From: RXOA01 sp964547105
Lineage (GTDB): Bacteria > Bipolaricaulota > Bipolaricaulia > UBA7950 > UBA9294
Length of the DNA stretch: 64,000 nucleotides
Direction: 5' to 3'
Assembly (NCBI GenBank): GCA_964547105.1
Contig: CAZJLO010000001.1
Coordinates: forward strand, 62,001 to 126,000
Shown piece by piece: positions 24,791 through 33,375 of the stretch. The stretch's first letter is position 1. The number at the start of each line of letters is the position of its first letter. A program made the translations under genes and the position numbers. The notes under the pieces are model-generated. The model had not been told where the DNA came from and searched no databases. It worked only from the letters and a program-made list of their open reading frames with translations.

Positions 24791-25556
24791 TCCGCCTATA
24801 CAGGCGCCCAAACACGATCCAGGATCCAAAACCAATGATGAGGCCAATGCTGACGACTTGCGCGATTCGGAACGGGCCGATCCACAGGCTGTCGGCTCGA
24901 ACGAAGCTAACGAAGAACCTCACCGTCGAGTACAGCAAGAAATACAGCGCCGTAATCAATCCATCTCGATGGCTTCGCTTCCGCAACACAAACCACAGCA
25001 GCATGAAGACGATTAGATTCCCGAGCATCTCGTAGATCATCGTCGGATGGGTCGCCTGGTTCGGAAACGCTCTCCCGGCAGGGGAATCGACAGGAAACTT
25101 TATTCCCCACGGAAGAGATGTCGGAAGACCGAACGCGTCTCCGTTCATTAGGTTTCCGATCCGCCCGATGGCTTGTCCGAGGATGAGACTTGGCGCCAGC
25201 GCGTCGGTGAGGCACCAGAATCGCACCTTGGTTCGACGCGCAAACAAGAACACGACCAGCACACCGGCGAGAACCCCTCCGTGAATCGCCAATCCCCCTT
25301 CCCATATCTTGAGGATGTCAACGGGGTGGCGCACATAGTAGCTCCATTGGAACACAACGTAGTACAGCCGTGCTCCGACGATGGCCGCCGGAATCACCCA
25401 TAGCAGCAAATCGAACAACCGCTCGGTCGGAAGAGGAATACGCTTCCGCTTCACTTCCATGGCAAGAAGCCACATCCCGATGCAAATCGCAATGACGTAC
25501 ATCAATCCGTAGTAGCGAATCGTGACCGGTCCCAGCTCGACAAGTATCGGGTGCAT
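24738..25556 (-). CDS. lgt: prolipoprotein diacylglyceryl transferase, 272 aa
   Basis: First enzyme of lipoprotein maturation, moving diacylglycerol from phosphatidylglycerol to the lipobox Cys. It has seven membrane helices, GGLAIHGGVLAG, and the signature GQAIGRIGNLMNGDAFG with the essential Arg and Asn. ATG 25556 was chosen because MHPILVELG is the typical Lgt start. The hydrophilic tail (NGNGNQGRTG) is encoded in the overlap with lptB. Divergent from lnt, 33 bp apart. Confidence 0.95.
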   Translation of the reverse strand: MHPILVELGPVTIRYYGLMYVIAICIGMWLLAMEVKRKRIPLPTERLFDLLLWVIPAAIVGARLYYVVFQWSYYVRHPVDILKIWEGGLAIHGGVLAGVLVVFLFARRTKVRFWCLTDALAPSLILGQAIGRIGNLMNGDAFGLPTSLPWGIKFPVDSPAGRAFPNQATHPTMIYEMLGNLIVFMLLWFVLRKRSHRDGLITALYFLLYSTVRFFVSFVRADSLWIGPFRIAQVVSIGLIIGFGSWIVFGRLYRRTTNGNGNQGRTGVQEDL

Positions 25557-25589
25557 CCCATCCCCCCCAACCGATATGATCCAGAGTAT

Positions 25590-27113
25590 ATGGCGAAGCT
25601 TTGGATACGAAAAACCTACCCCTGGCTTGCCGGAGCCGTGCTGGCGCTTTCCATGCCCAGTGGCCATCTGCCGCTAGGCGGCATGGTCTTCGGTGCCTTG
25701 CTGCCGGCACTTCTTCTCCGCGGACGGCGATCCGGTTTCTTCGCCGGATGGGCGATGGGAATCGCGTTCTTTGCCGTGGATCTGCGCTGGCTTCTAACAC
25801 TGTGGCAATTCACGCCGATGGTTCTTGCCGGCTACATCGCTTTGATTTGCGTCTACGGAATGTCAGTTGCCATCTGGAAAGCCGCCGTGACGATCGCCGA
25901 ACGACGATGGGGTCCGGCAACAGCCTTTCTGCTCGTGTCTCCGTTCCTATGGACTTCGATGGAATGGCTGCGGGCGCAAGGATCGATGGGGTTCGGTTTC
26001 TCCACGTTGTACTCGGCGCTCTATCGAACACCGGCGCTGATTCAGGCAGCAAGTGTCTTCGGCCCGTGGTTCGTTTCCACGCTCATCCTTATCGCCAACG
26101 GCGGCCTTGCCTTGGCTGCGCGGCGCCGATCACTGATCCCGATGCTGATTTCGGCTGCCACGATCGCTGCGGCTGCCGCGTTTTCGATGTTTCCGGTTCC
26201 CTCAAGCGATCCACCGCCGGAAACGCTGTCAGTCGCTGTCATTGGATCGGATGTCAACCAAACCGCCAAACTGGATGGGATGAATCTTCTCGAGCTGCGA
26301 GACCGCTATCTCCAGCTTGGCGAGGTCGCCGCGGAGACTCAGCCCGATCTCATCGTTTTTCCGGAATCGATCCTGCCCGGATACATTTTGCTCGACTCCC
26401 GGCTTCTCCCCCAATTCGAAGAGCTTGCGAGGTCGTCGGAAGCATCGCTGCTGTTCGGCACGGGAGACATCCGTGACGGCGAGATCTACAACGCCGCCGT
26501 TCTGCTCGGGAAAGACGGCCGGATCGAGGATCGCTACGACATGGTTCGCTTGGTGCCGTTTGGGGAGTGGATTCCGGCACGGGGACTTCTCGAACGACTC
26601 GGTCTCGGTGACTTGGTCCGCTCGTTCCTGCCGTTTGATGTCTCACGCGGAATCGGCCCTCTCCCGATCGACGTCTATGGAACCCCTATCTGTTTTGAGT
26701 CAAGTTTCCCCGCGGTCTCGCGGGGGTTCGCGGCCGCTGGAGCGGAGCTTCTGGTCGTGATCACCAACGATGCCTGGTTCTCCCACAGCTCAGAGCTCGA
26801 GGCCCACTTCGCTTGCGCTGTGTTCCGTGCCGTGGAAACGCGGAGATACCTTGCTCAAGCAGCCAACGGCGGGATTTCGGGCGTGATCGATGCGCGAGGT
26901 TCGATCCTTGCCGAATCGGATTTGCAGGGCATCCTTTCCGCCAACGTCGAATTGCGGCAGGAACGATCGTTCTATGTCAGGTGGGGTGAGGTGCCGCTTC
27001 TTCTCGGCTGGATCGTAGCGTGGGTTACTTGGGGAATGGTTCTCAGGGCTCGAGGCCGGTTCGCCAAGAAGCGAAGCGCCGCGAAACCGTTTGAGACGGT
27101 CCCGCGGCGCTGA
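25590..27113 (+). CDS. lnt: apolipoprotein N-acyltransferase with Lys-to-Met change, 507 aa
   Basis: An integral membrane nitrilase-like enzyme that adds the third acyl chain to lipoproteins. About six N-terminal helices (1-205) are followed by the nitrilase domain. Catalytic Glu259 (FPES) and Cys368 (ICFE) are present, as is Glu326 in LVPFGE, but the triad Lys expected 8 residues before Glu326 is Met318 (codon ATG at 26541-26543). E. coli counterparts are E267, K335, E343 and C387. So activity is doubtful unless a nearby Arg (R320) substitutes or the base is an error. ATG 25590 lies 9 nt after a TATGAT box (25575-25580). Confidence 0.88.
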   Translation: MAKLWIRKTYPWLAGAVLALSMPSGHLPLGGMVFGALLPALLLRGRRSGFFAGWAMGIAFFAVDLRWLLTLWQFTPMVLAGYIALICVYGMSVAIWKAAVTIAERRWGPATAFLLVSPFLWTSMEWLRAQGSMGFGFSTLYSALYRTPALIQAASVFGPWFVSTLILIANGGLALAARRRSLIPMLISAATIAAAAAFSMFPVPSSDPPPETLSVAVIGSDVNQTAKLDGMNLLELRDRYLQLGEVAAETQPDLIVFPESILPGYILLDSRLLPQFEELARSSEASLLFGTGDIRDGEIYNAAVLLGKDGRIEDRYDMVRLVPFGEWIPARGLLERLGLGDLVRSFLPFDVSRGIGPLPIDVYGTPICFESSFPAVSRGFAAAGAELLVVITNDAWFSHSSELEAHFACAVFRAVETRRYLAQAANGGISGVIDARGSILAESDLQGILSANVELRQERSFYVRWGEVPLLLGWIVAWVTWGMVLRARGRFAKKRSAAKPFETVPRR

Positions 27114-27181
27114 TGCAAAGCCCCTGATCCAAGCCGATGGATGTTCCGGATTGCCTGTCTTGGTTCGACCTCATGCACTCG

Positions 27182-28540
27182 TTAGAAGCCGAATTCCTCC
27201 ACAGCCGGGAACACATTGTCGCCGGTCGACGTCAGCTTCGTCACGGATCCATCGCTGAATGACACTTTGTAGAGGTTGTACAAACCACTCGTCTCAACCC
27301 GGGCGAACACGAGGCCGCTTCCATCCTCCAACCAGAACGGGCAAAACTCATCGTCATCGGTTGTGATTCCGGAGAGCGATGAACCAACGATCGCTTCGAC
27401 GTACGCTTCCAGGGTGACCTCGTTTTCGCCTGCCACGTCCATCACCCAAATATCAATGGTCGTGCCGAATGCTGTTCGTTCGCTCGAGAACGCAATCTCG
27501 GTGCCCGCCGGGCTCCATACCGGCTTCGAGATCCCTGCCACCGCGGGAAGGCCGACTGCGGTTGCCAGCGAGGCTTCGAACCCTGTCGGGGAAGCATCGC
27601 CGTCGCGCCCCGGTCCGTCGAACAACACAGTCGCCGTCTCGGTCGTGCTGTCCCAAAGCCAGATCGAACTCTCTCCGGTCGCATTCTTGTTCGAGACGAA
27701 CAGCAGATCATCGCTCGCCGTGGAGTACGACGGCGCAATCGCCCAGGATGGGCTTTGCGAAGTCAACTTCGCCTGCGACAGGCCTTCGGAGGTCATCGTC
27801 CAGATTTCCCAGCTGTCGGTCGAAGCCGGAGCTGCAACATTGGATGAGAACGCGATCAGCGTTCCGTCCCGCGACCAAGTCGGCTGAATTTCGCTCGATG
27901 TCTGCTCCGTCAGTTGATTCTGCCCAAGCGGGCCTCCCGCCAGGCTGATCGTGAAGATGTCCCAGTCGCCATCCGCGTCCGACGCATAGGCAACTTTGTT
28001 TCGGGTCGTCGGCACGAGCGCCGGGAACACTTCTTCATCCCCCGTGTTCAGGTAGATCGCTCCCTGTTCCGATCCGTCAGATCTCATCTGCCAGATGTCA
28101 TAGTCCCAGATCGCGCCGCTTCCGTCACGATCTACGGAAAACGTGATCATGGCCGGTCCGACCGTCACCGTTCGGCTGACCATCCCGATTCGTCCGTCGT
28201 TGTCTGTGACCGTCAGCGTAATCTCGAAGGTCCCCGCTTCATCGTATTCGTGCGTCGGCGTGTCGGCCACATCCGTGCCGGTATCGGCCGCGGTACCATC
28301 ACCGTAGTCCAGTTCGTAGCTCACAATCAGGCCATCCGGGTCATTTGAGTCCGACAGGTCAAACACATAGACCACCGGTGCTTCCTGATCATCGTCCGAT
28401 GTAAGGTCGAGGAGGGCAATCGGGGCTTGCCCGAAAAACCCTCGGCAGGCAGCAATCCCGAAGGCCAACCCGCAAAGCAGCATCGCGACTAGAATGCGAC
28501 GAATCAAACCCGTTGGCGCTGCTTCTCCAAACGCAGGCAT
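27182..28540 (-). CDS. lipoprotein with PKD domain and TolB/WD40-like propeller, 452 aa
   Basis: A predicted lipoprotein: ATG 28540 follows GGAGGAGAT, and a hydrophobic signal ends in GIAAC, a lipobox with Cys near residue 32. Residues about 45-130 form a PKD domain (YELDYGDG, THEYDEAGTFEITLTVTDNDG). The rest contains repeated TolB/PD40 propeller motifs (NKVAYASDADGDWDIF, WSRDGTLIAFSSN, WSPAGTEIAFSSE). Such proteins bind partners or polysaccharide at the cell surface; the specific role is unknown. It is monocistronic and convergent with lnt. Confidence 0.8.
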   Translation of the reverse strand: MPAFGEAAPTGLIRRILVAMLLCGLAFGIAACRGFFGQAPIALLDLTSDDDQEAPVVYVFDLSDSNDPDGLIVSYELDYGDGTAADTGTDVADTPTHEYDEAGTFEITLTVTDNDGRIGMVSRTVTVGPAMITFSVDRDGSGAIWDYDIWQMRSDGSEQGAIYLNTGDEEVFPALVPTTRNKVAYASDADGDWDIFTISLAGGPLGQNQLTEQTSSEIQPTWSRDGTLIAFSSNVAAPASTDSWEIWTMTSEGLSQAKLTSQSPSWAIAPSYSTASDDLLFVSNKNATGESSIWLWDSTTETATVLFDGPGRDGDASPTGFEASLATAVGLPAVAGISKPVWSPAGTEIAFSSERTAFGTTIDIWVMDVAGENEVTLEAYVEAIVGSSLSGITTDDDEFCPFWLEDGSGLVFARVETSGLYNLYKVSFSDGSVTKLTSTGDNVFPAVEEFGF

Positions 28541-28736
28541 ATCTCCTCCTTGTTCTTGCACGCGTAGCCTCCCTATGGGCCAATCTGGCAGGAGTCTATC
28601 TGGATATCCCGGTTCGGTTGGTGAACGCCGTCCCGCCTCTCCCGGGGGATTCGTCCTGGCGGAAGGTGACCGATGTCAGAATACGAAACCAATCTCCAAA
28701 CTCGGTGTATATTGGTCAGCAGGAGGTCAGGCCGGC

Positions 28737-29297
28737 GTGTACAGGCTGCTCGACGAGGTGAGTCTGTTGCGTGCATCGCTACAGGGAGAGACAGAAGCTT
28801 GGGGTGAAATCGTCGCCCGCTATAAGGACGCCGTGTTCGGATTGTGTTTGGGGTTTCTTCACAATCCAGCGGATGCGGAAGACATCACCCACGACGCATT
28901 CATTCGCGCTTACGAAAACCTGCGCCGCTACAAAATTGACAAGAAGTTCTCGACGTGGATGTTCACCGTTGCATCGAACCTGTGCCGAAACCGGCTCAGA
29001 CACCGCCGTTATCATCCGGTGATACCGCCGCCGGATGAGATCGCCGGTGGATCCGATCCTGCTGTTGAGTACGCACGCAATGTCCGCCTAGGACAAGTGA
29101 GGAAGGCACTGGACCAACTTCCGTATCTGTATCGCACGCCGCTCGTGCTCAGATTCTATAATGAGCTTTCGTATAATGAGATTGCCGATATTCTCTCCGT
29201 CCCCGAAGGGACCGTGAAAACAAGGATTCATCGGGCAAAGATCCAGTTGAAGAAAATTATGGAGAAGGATGGCCTGACTGATCATGCACAACGATGA
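28737..29297 (+). CDS. ECF-type RNA polymerase sigma factor, 186 aa
   Basis: Region 2 spans about 20-85 (DAEDITHDAFIRAYENL, KFSTWMFTVASNLCRNRLR) and region 4 about 115-175 (ALDQLPYLYRTPLVLRFYNELSYNEIADILSVPEGTVKTRIHRA; I quote only parts as landmarks: LSYNEIADIL, GTVKTRIHRA). GTG 28737 has AGGAGGTC 9 nt upstream, so the longer frame from 28494 is rejected. It overlaps the next gene by 14 bp; the pair looks like a sigma/anti-sigma module controlling an unknown envelope or carbohydrate response. Confidence 0.9.
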   Translation: MYRLLDEVSLLRASLQGETEAWGEIVARYKDAVFGLCLGFLHNPADAEDITHDAFIRAYENLRRYKIDKKFSTWMFTVASNLCRNRLRHRRYHPVIPPPDEIAGGSDPAVEYARNVRLGQVRKALDQLPYLYRTPLVLRFYNELSYNEIADILSVPEGTVKTRIHRAKIQLKKIMEKDGLTDHAQR

Positions 29298-29868
29298 TCT
29301 TGAGCACCTGTTGAAAGAGACGTTCGAACATGACGTCACCCGCCACAGAGGGCGCCTTGAGCGGCTCGAATCACGTATCTCGGAAGAACTGGAAGGACGG
29401 TTGCCCAGACCGGGATTCGGAGATCTGATACGCGGCCTTGTCGCTCCGAGCAGAGCGGGCCGAGTCGGTCAGTTGGCCGTTCTCGCAGCAACCGCAGCTG
29501 TATTTCTCATCGTCGGCGGGCTGTTCCTACCGGAGTTCTCTCCACAGCCCACCCCGGCTGCGCGTATGGCAGAGACCTTCGATGGCGGGGTAGCTGTTGG
29601 AACCACCGTGTTTCTTGTTCCCGCTCCCAATGCCTCCGAAGTCGTCCTGGTCGGCAGCTTCAACAATTGGGAGGCAACGCCTCTCGCTGATGAAGATCTC
29701 GACGGCATCTGGCGGGTTGAGCTCACGCTTGATCCCGGCCGCTATGAATACGCGTTCGTGGTTGACGGACAGTGGTGGGGACAGGATCCGGCCGCGGATG
29801 AGACAGTACGCAGCTACGGCGGCTACAGCTCCGTGCGCTACGTCGGGTTGGCAGGAGGCGATGCATGA
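29284..29868 (+). CDS. membrane protein with CBM48/AMPK-like glycogen-binding domain; candidate anti-sigma, 194 aa
   Basis: A charged cytoplasmic segment (1-60), one transmembrane helix (about 63-83) and an extracytoplasmic carbohydrate-binding module-48 fold (about 105-188, with VVLVGSFNNW at 120-129 and LDPGRYEYAFVVDG). The position directly behind an ECF sigma gene suggests an anti-sigma factor, but no zinc-binding HxxxCxxC is present in the N-terminus. A CBM48 domain as sensor would be unusual. ATGA coupling to the next gene. Confidence 0.7.
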   Translation: MHNDDLEHLLKETFEHDVTRHRGRLERLESRISEELEGRLPRPGFGDLIRGLVAPSRAGRVGQLAVLAATAAVFLIVGGLFLPEFSPQPTPAARMAETFDGGVAVGTTVFLVPAPNASEVVLVGSFNNWEATPLADEDLDGIWRVELTLDPGRYEYAFVVDGQWWGQDPAADETVRSYGGYSSVRYVGLAGGDA

Positions 29869-30566
29869 TGCTTGGTCAAACCCCGATCATAGCAGCGGTC
29901 ATTTCTCTGGCGATGTTGCTTGTGCTGCCGGTTGGGTTGCAGACGTCGGCCCAAAGCTCGCTCGATTCGGTGGAGGATCTTCTGATGGCGGCGTCGATTC
30001 CCTCAGCAGAACAGATTCGCGGCGCCTTCCAGCTTGGGATCTCCGCAAGCATACTCACTGCGGAGGATGCGTTGCTTGTTACCGATCGAATCGTTCAGGC
30101 GGCGGGGACTGCGGCAGACAAGGAGGCCATTCTGCTGGCGCTTGCAACCACTTTGGAGCAGGCTCTCCCAGTTGAACGGCTAATCGACAAGGTCATCGAG
30201 GGGATCAGTCGCCGGGTTCCCCTGTCGGCGATTCGCTTCGAGGTACAGCTTCGGGCGAGCTTGCAGGCGGGCATACGCGATCTTCTCTTCTCCAAGGGAA
30301 TCTTCGTCGGCAGTCCGAGTTCGGCAGGCGGAACAGCTCTCCCTCAGCAGAGGTTCAACCTCCTTGTCATGCATATCTCCGACGCCCTCGGTGATTACCG
30401 GGAAGGTGGCGGAAGCCCGCTCGATTACCCGTCGGTGCACTCGGCCGTAGAACAGCGTCTGACTTACCTTGGTGGATCGGTGATCCTTCTGCAGGATGTC
30501 GAGCTGGCCTTGTCGCGCATCGAGCCCGCCGAGCTTGGCTCAGCCCTTCTCGGAGCTCTCAGGTGA
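29865..30566 (+). CDS. secreted helical protein of unknown function, 233 aa
   Basis: I do not recognise this family. Residues 1-30 form a signal peptide (hydrophobic core IIAAVISLAMLLVLPVGL, then QTSAQSS). The mature part is alpha-helical and Ala/Leu-rich with short amphipathic repeats. It is coupled by an ATGA overlap to the CBM48 protein, so it is the third gene of the sigma-factor operon and may be part of the signal path or its target. Confidence 0.7.
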   Translation: MMLGQTPIIAAVISLAMLLVLPVGLQTSAQSSLDSVEDLLMAASIPSAEQIRGAFQLGISASILTAEDALLVTDRIVQAAGTAADKEAILLALATTLEQALPVERLIDKVIEGISRRVPLSAIRFEVQLRASLQAGIRDLLFSKGIFVGSPSSAGGTALPQQRFNLLVMHISDALGDYREGGGSPLDYPSVHSAVEQRLTYLGGSVILLQDVELALSRIEPAELGSALLGALR

Positions 30567-30605
30567 TGCGTTCCGACGCCAAGATGCCGTCAGGGCTGAT
30601 TCCGC

Positions 30606-30634
30606 TTGGACCGGTGAAACGGTCACGTTAAGAT
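30606..30634 (+). promoter_or_regulatory. promoter for the 30644 gene (leaderless spacing)
   Basis: TTGGAC (30606-30611), 17 bp, TAAGAT (30629-30634), then 9 nt to the ATG at 30644; no Shine-Dalgarno motif. Confidence 0.65.
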
Positions 30635-30643
30635 AGCGGCGCG

Positions 30644-31975
30644 ATGATACCACGACTGCTTGCCGTCGAATGGATGCTTGCTCACGAAGGTCTCGCGCGC
30701 GAGGGCTTCTTCGATTCGCCATCGTTCTCCTCGGTTGATGCCGTCTTGATCGACCCGTTGTCCATTGCCAGTCATTGGGCCACCGTGGGAATCGACGGCT
30801 CGGGAGATCGTCGAACGCATCGCGGTCACGATCTGGGTCTCGGACGAGCGGTATCCTCGGTGATGGCCCGACGGCGGCGGGAGGCATCCGACCTCCTTCT
30901 CAAGGCAGGAGGAACGTTGGTTTGCCGTCTTCGCCCCCGCGGGCGGCCTCTTCACATTCTGTCCGATGACGGACCCTCCGAACGAATCGATCGTTACAGC
31001 TGGTTGCCGTCTGTCTCGCACGTCGATCGGCAGTACCATCTTTCGTTCCCGGCAAACAGCCGCTTCGTCCCTCGCCGTGGCACGGACATCCACCTCGCCG
31101 GAACGGATAGCCCGTTTGAGGAATTCCTCAAACGGGTGGCCGGGAATCTTGAATACGAGGCGGTTTGTCAGGATCTTCTTGAGACACCGATCGAGCACTT
31201 CGCAACCGTGCTTGCCCGCAACCGGATCGGCGATGTCATTGCGGTGGAGATCCCGTACGGAGAAGGCCGGCTTGTTCTGGTTCCGCCCACACGCGGCGTG
31301 TCCCCTGCATCGGAAGCAACGGCACTGGTCGAGGCATTGATGAAAGTCGGCACTCGTTCAGGATTCGAAGGCGCACCTGATTGGATCTCTTCCTACGAGA
31401 CCACGGGAGAACCGGCTCTGCGGGACGAATTGACCAGCCTGACCAACCGACGTGACAAACTCAACGCCAAGATCGAGGAAACGCAGAAACGATACGATAC
31501 AACGACGCTGATGAAACGGCTCCTGTTCGCGCAAAGCCAAGCGGCTCTCAGGCAGGCGGGAGAGGATGCATGCCGCGCTCTGGGATTCGAACTCGAGACA
31601 ACTCCGGATGGGCTGATCATCCGCTCCCCCGAGGGCACTGCGCGGATGATGTTCGCCGCATCGGACAGCGCCGTCGATATCCAGCCGTATCGCCGCTTGC
31701 TGAAATTCATCGACCGCGCACGAACGGAAAACACGGATCCAAAGAAGGGGATCCTCGTTGTGAACGGGTTCAGACATCTCGATCCCAGGCAACGATCCAC
31801 CGAATTCACCGAGCCGGTGCGCCGGGGCTGCAAATCTCAGGGGTTCTGCCTCATGACGTCGTATGACCTGTTTCGCCTTGCGATACAAGATGGCGATTCA
31901 GATGGCCGAGCCGCCGCCGCTCTGCGGAAGAAGATTCTGGAAACAGACGGCGTGTTCAAGTTCGCGAAATCGTGA
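30644..31975 (+). CDS. uncharacterised protein with degenerate PD-(D/E)XK-like C-terminal domain, 443 aa
   Basis: Residues 1-260 match nothing I recognise. About 265-300 is a charged coiled coil (LTSLTNRRDKLNAKIEET). The C-terminal part (about 310-435) resembles restriction-endonuclease-like domains, with an ILVVNGFRHLDPRQR segment and a final TSYDLFRLA. The usual ExK of the active site is not visible (AASDSA in the expected strand), so a catalytically dead fold is inferred. It is coupled to mraY by a GTGA overlap, which is odd. It has its own promoter. Confidence 0.65.
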   Translation: MIPRLLAVEWMLAHEGLAREGFFDSPSFSSVDAVLIDPLSIASHWATVGIDGSGDRRTHRGHDLGLGRAVSSVMARRRREASDLLLKAGGTLVCRLRPRGRPLHILSDDGPSERIDRYSWLPSVSHVDRQYHLSFPANSRFVPRRGTDIHLAGTDSPFEEFLKRVAGNLEYEAVCQDLLETPIEHFATVLARNRIGDVIAVEIPYGEGRLVLVPPTRGVSPASEATALVEALMKVGTRSGFEGAPDWISSYETTGEPALRDELTSLTNRRDKLNAKIEETQKRYDTTTLMKRLLFAQSQAALRQAGEDACRALGFELETTPDGLIIRSPEGTARMMFAASDSAVDIQPYRRLLKFIDRARTENTDPKKGILVVNGFRHLDPRQRSTEFTEPVRRGCKSQGFCLMTSYDLFRLAIQDGDSDGRAAAALRKKILETDGVFKFAKS

Positions 31976-32970
31976 CCGCCGTCTGGATTTTGGCTCTTGT
32001 GGCCGGCGTGGTGTGCGTCGCGATATCCAGCGTCTTCTCGTGCGTCATGACAAACCATTGCGTCGGCAAACATATCCGCAGGCACGGTCCGCGGTCACAC
32101 CTCGCCAAAGAAGGCACGCCAACGATGGGCGGTGGGGTCGTCCTGGTTGTCTGGGGGATGAGCCTCGCCGTGCTGGAAGGAATTGGGCAAGGAGCGACAA
32201 CCTCTTGGATGCTCTACGCTGCGTCGGCTCTGTTCGGTGCGATTGGGCTGACCGATGATCTGCTGTCGCAACGCCACCCCGAACAGGCGGCAACCGGATC
32301 CGGGATGCGCCCCTGGCAGAAGATCGCTCTTGGAACCGTTGCCTGGGGCTTCTTGGTCGGACTTTTCCCCGGCCTGCTTCGGACCGAGTACTTCGTCCCG
32401 TTTTCGTCGATGTCCGTTCAAATCCCTGATTGGCTCGCCTTCCCGCTGACGTGGTTTGTGTTCACCGGAACCACGAACAGCATGAATCTGACCGACGGGC
32501 TGGACGGTCTTGCCACGGGGGTGGCTGCAATCTCGATGCTCGGGCTCGTCGTTGCATTCCCCGATTCGACTCCTACCGCAGCCGTTCTCGTGCTCATCGC
32601 AATCCTCATCGGGTTCCTTTGGAGCAACGGCTATCCATCGAAGCTATTCATGGGGGATGTCGGCTCGTTTGCGTTGGGGGGGGTCCTCGCCGTGCTGACC
32701 GTCGACAACGGACTCGTCTTCTTCCTTCCGTTCTTTGCCGCCGTTCCTTTGCTGGAAGCTCTATCCGTCATCGCTCAAGTTGGGCTGTTCCGAGCAACGG
32801 GAATGCGCCTGTTTCGGATGAGTCCGCTGCACCATCATTTCGAGGAAACGACATCTGTTCACCGAGCGTTTCTTCTTCCTGCCGTCACGTTGGTCGAGCC
32901 GAAAATCACGATGCGTCTCTGGATTGCCCACGCACTGTTTGTCGCCCTCGGGGTACTCGCGGCTCGCTAG
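31972..32970 (+). CDS. mraY: phospho-N-acetylmuramoyl-pentapeptide transferase (MraY family), 332 aa
   Basis: Makes lipid I by joining UDP-MurNAc-pentapeptide to undecaprenyl phosphate at the inner membrane. About ten helices are seen, plus the early GTPTMGGG, the Asp pair in GLTDDLL, NSMNLTDGLDGLATG, GDVGSFALGG and the MraY-specific HHHFE. The start is GTG at 31972, overlapping the previous stop. It sits outside any mur/fts cluster here. MraY is preferred over WecA because of the HHH motif. Confidence 0.9.
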   Translation: MTAVWILALVAGVVCVAISSVFSCVMTNHCVGKHIRRHGPRSHLAKEGTPTMGGGVVLVVWGMSLAVLEGIGQGATTSWMLYAASALFGAIGLTDDLLSQRHPEQAATGSGMRPWQKIALGTVAWGFLVGLFPGLLRTEYFVPFSSMSVQIPDWLAFPLTWFVFTGTTNSMNLTDGLDGLATGVAAISMLGLVVAFPDSTPTAAVLVLIAILIGFLWSNGYPSKLFMGDVGSFALGGVLAVLTVDNGLVFFLPFFAAVPLLEALSVIAQVGLFRATGMRLFRMSPLHHHFEETTSVHRAFLLPAVTLVEPKITMRLWIAHALFVALGVLAAR

Positions 32971-33006
32971 CAAACCAAACTCGGCAAGCCCGGAAGCCTA
33001 CCGAGT
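32971..33006 (-). terminator. terminator downstream of tRNA-Leu
   Basis: An 11-bp stem (32996-33006 with 32979-32989, two G-U pairs, 6-nt loop) is followed on the minus strand by TTTGGTTTG. It also ends only a few bases from the mraY stop. Confidence 0.55.
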
Positions 33007-33018
33007 GCGTGGACGGTG

Positions 33019-33104
<86 letters not shown>

Positions 33105-33120
33105 GTGGTGAACAGCGGTC

Positions 33121-33149
33121 AGTTTATGCCCCGTCGCGGTCGCTGTCAA
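33121..33149 (-). promoter_or_regulatory. tRNA-Leu promoter
   Basis: Minus strand TTGACA (33144-33149), 17 bp, TAAACT (33121-33126), about 17 nt before the mature tRNA 5' end. Confidence 0.8.
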
Positions 33150-33240
33150 GATCGAACCGCCCACGTACGCCGGAATCTCGGATGAATATCACGGCAGTGC
33201 CCGACGTGCTTCTACCGATCGTTGGCGCCCCGTGCATCGC

Positions 33241-33269
33241 TTGGCACACCGCGATCCATCTGATAGAAT
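33241..33269 (+). promoter_or_regulatory. promoter for Crp-family regulator
   Basis: TTGGCA (33241-33246), 17 bp, TAGAAT (33264-33269) with an upstream TGA giving an extended -10. It leaves about a 100-nt leader before the ATG at 33376. Confidence 0.7.
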
Positions 33270-33375
33270 GAACGGACGTGTGACCTCGCTCAGGTGGTGA
33301 CCAGGGGTAACTATCGACACGTACCAGATCGCTCCCGTGTTCGGGGAACCGGAGGACGGTCAAGGGGGGGTAGGG

